NCBI GenBank assembly: GCA_965224845.1
Contig: CBDDAJ010000032.1
Span: 171,857-235,856 of the forward strand
DNA length: 64,000 bases
Source of the DNA: Wocania_A sp965224845
GTDB lineage: Bacteria > Bacteroidota > Bacteroidia > Flavobacteriales > Flavobacteriaceae
Direction of reading: 5' to 3'
Translations under genes and position numbers: made by a program
Shown here: in pieces, positions 62,995 through 64,000 of the stretch
Position numbering within the stretch: the first letter of the stretch is position 1
Layout: every line of letters begins with the position of its first letter
Notes under the pieces: generated by a model
What the model was told of the DNA's origin: nothing
The model's input: only the letters and a program-made list of their open reading frames with translations
Database searches by the model: none

Positions 62995-64000
62995 ATGCGA
63001 TACGATAGAATTTCAAATAGGTTATTCATAAAAAACAGAGCAAATTTTTGCTCTAAAATGAATAAAAATACCATAGCAATTTTAGCTTCAAATGATGTAA
63101 AACACAATAATGCTGATGATGTCATGGGTTTTACTCAAAATAATGATTTGTTTTACTTGTCTGGAATTGATCAAGAAGAAACAGTACTGGTTTTATATCC
63201 TGATGCTTATAAAAAGGAAAATCGAGAAATTTTATTTATAAAGGAAACAAATGACCATATTAAAATTTGGGATGGCGAAAAATTAACCAAAAACCAAGCT
63301 GCAGAAATATCGGGAATTAAACGTGTAGAATGGATTCAGGATTTCGAAATGGTGTTACAATATATGGCTTTTGAAGCCGATGGATTTTATTTGGGTCATA
63401 ACGAACATTTAAAGCGCGTCACAAAAAATCAAGAGACACAACAAGATAGAATGATTAAATGGTGTAAAGAAAAATACCCCTTACACCAATACTTTCGAGC
63501 TGCTAAAATAACCAGAGGGCTAAGACAAATTAAATCTGACGAAGAGATTAAATTAATTCAAAAAGCAGCTAACATCAGTGTTGAATCTTTTAAGCGTGTG
63601 TTAAAAACGTGCAAGCCTGGTGTTAAAGAATATGAGTTAGAAGCAGAATTAACCTATAATTTAACAAAGTCTGGGGCTATACGTCATGCTTTTCAACCCA
63701 TTGTTGCTTCAGGGAAAAATGCCTGTGCATTACATTACAATACGAATGATGCTGTTTGTAATGATGGTGAAATGGTTTTAATGGATTTTGGTGTTTGTTA
63801 TGCCAATTATAACAGTGATACCACCCGTTGTTTCCCCGTAAACGGAACATTTTCTGATAGACAAAAAGAGGTATATAGCTCTGTTTTATATTGTTTAAAA
63901 GAAGGGAGTAAGCTTTTAAAACCAGGAATAGTATCGTCTGATTATGAGCAGCAAATGGCAACTTTAATAGAAGCAGAGCTGATAAAGTTAGGCTTGTTAA
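62995..64000 (+). CDS. Aminopeptidase P/Xaa-Pro dipeptidase (M24), 3' end missing
   Basis: The gene begins two bases after the FAD enzyme stop and stays open to the window edge (335 codons seen). N-terminal creatinase/AMP_N domain (SNDVKHNNADDVMGFTQNNDLFYLSGI). Catalytic M24 domain from ~190 (KSDEEIKLIQKAANISVESF, ASGKNACALHYN, LMDFGVCYANYNSDTTRCFPVNG, where the Asp of DFG and SDTTR are metal ligands). It cuts X-Pro or X-Hyp bonds, releasing imino acids. Its place in the cluster links it to use of collagen-like peptides. Confidence 0.9.
   Translation, partial: MRYDRISNRLFIKNRANFCSKMNKNTIAILASNDVKHNNADDVMGFTQNNDLFYLSGIDQEETVLVLYPDAYKKENREILFIKETNDHIKIWDGEKLTKNQAAEISGIKRVEWIQDFEMVLQYMAFEADGFYLGHNEHLKRVTKNQETQQDRMIKWCKEKYPLHQYFRAAKITRGLRQIKSDEEIKLIQKAANISVESFKRVLKTCKPGVKEYELEAELTYNLTKSGAIRHAFQPIVASGKNACALHYNTNDAVCNDGEMVLMDFGVCYANYNSDTTRCFPVNGTFSDRQKEVYSSVLYCLKEGSKLLKPGIVSSDYEQQMATLIEAELIKLGLL

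Noticed and set aside
1..64000. rRNA, tRNA, CRISPR arrays, transposases, prophage genes
   Set aside because: Looked for on both strands by eye; no cloverleaf with consensus T-loop, no regularly spaced repeats, and no recognisable recombinase or phage protein.

Overview
The window is AT-rich chromosomal DNA from a member of the Bacteroidota, most likely a marine or environmental Flavobacteriaceae species. The pointers are a SusC/SusD pair, a secreted protein with a type IX secretion (T9SS) sorting domain, LytTR regulators, BlaI/BlaR1-type genes carrying TonB domains, DUF4260/DUF4230 proteins and promoters of the TAnnTTTG type. Starts generally lack a Shine-Dalgarno sequence. I saw no rRNA, tRNA, CRISPR array, insertion sequence or prophage. 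The genus cannot be told from the sequence alone.

Layout. (1) 1-9683, minus strand: a SusC/SusD nutrient-uptake pair, a frameshifted CRTAC1-like lipoprotein, and a LytS/LytTR two-component pair. (2) 10471-18184: a NagB/PIG-L fusion, a LacI regulator, a 48-residue lipoprotein ahead of a TPR histidine kinase and its LuxR-type partner, and a DUF456 protein. (3) 18244-22857: a BlaI repressor with three operator dyads, a BlaR1-like M56 protein carrying three TonB C-terminal domains, a TPR protein and a TonB-domain lipoprotein. (4) 22859-33176: housekeeping and conserved hypothetical genes (ruvC, hemW, a cyclase-family protein, DUF4260, DUF4230, YjbR/MmcQ, PhnA) plus a frameshifted flippase-like membrane protein.

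(5) 33222-56545 is the most interesting part. One operon encodes what looks like a complete phosphorelay: a stand-alone receiver, an H-NOX haem gas sensor, a PAS/GAF histidine kinase, an Hpt protein and a LytTR DNA-binding regulator. In front of this operon, and of four other transcription units in the next 22 kb, lies a shared regulatory signature. It has a strong element (consensus ACCATTCGTCTACA), a related half-site exactly 21 bp upstream, and in four of five cases a CGAA element exactly 30 bp downstream. The 21-bp direct-repeat phasing is what LytTR proteins bind. The other four units encode a T9SS surface protein, a STAS-STAS-flippase operon, a GT4 glycosyltransferase and a GT2 glycosyltransferase. 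Divergent from two of the sites are a TPR/beta-barrel outer-membrane protein and an operon of a PTPS-related (GT-C-like) membrane protein, an Ig-like secreted protein and a membrane-anchored glycoside hydrolase. I infer an exopolysaccharide synthesis and export locus under a gas-sensing (probably nitric oxide) phosphorelay.

(6) 56579-64000: an AraC regulator divergent from a trans-4-hydroxyproline degradation cluster (DHDPS-family deaminase, DUF1272 protein, semialdehyde dehydrogenase, 4-hydroxyproline epimerase, FAD dehydrogenase). It ends in an M24 aminopeptidase P/prolidase gene cut by the window edge, which suggests use of collagen-like peptides.
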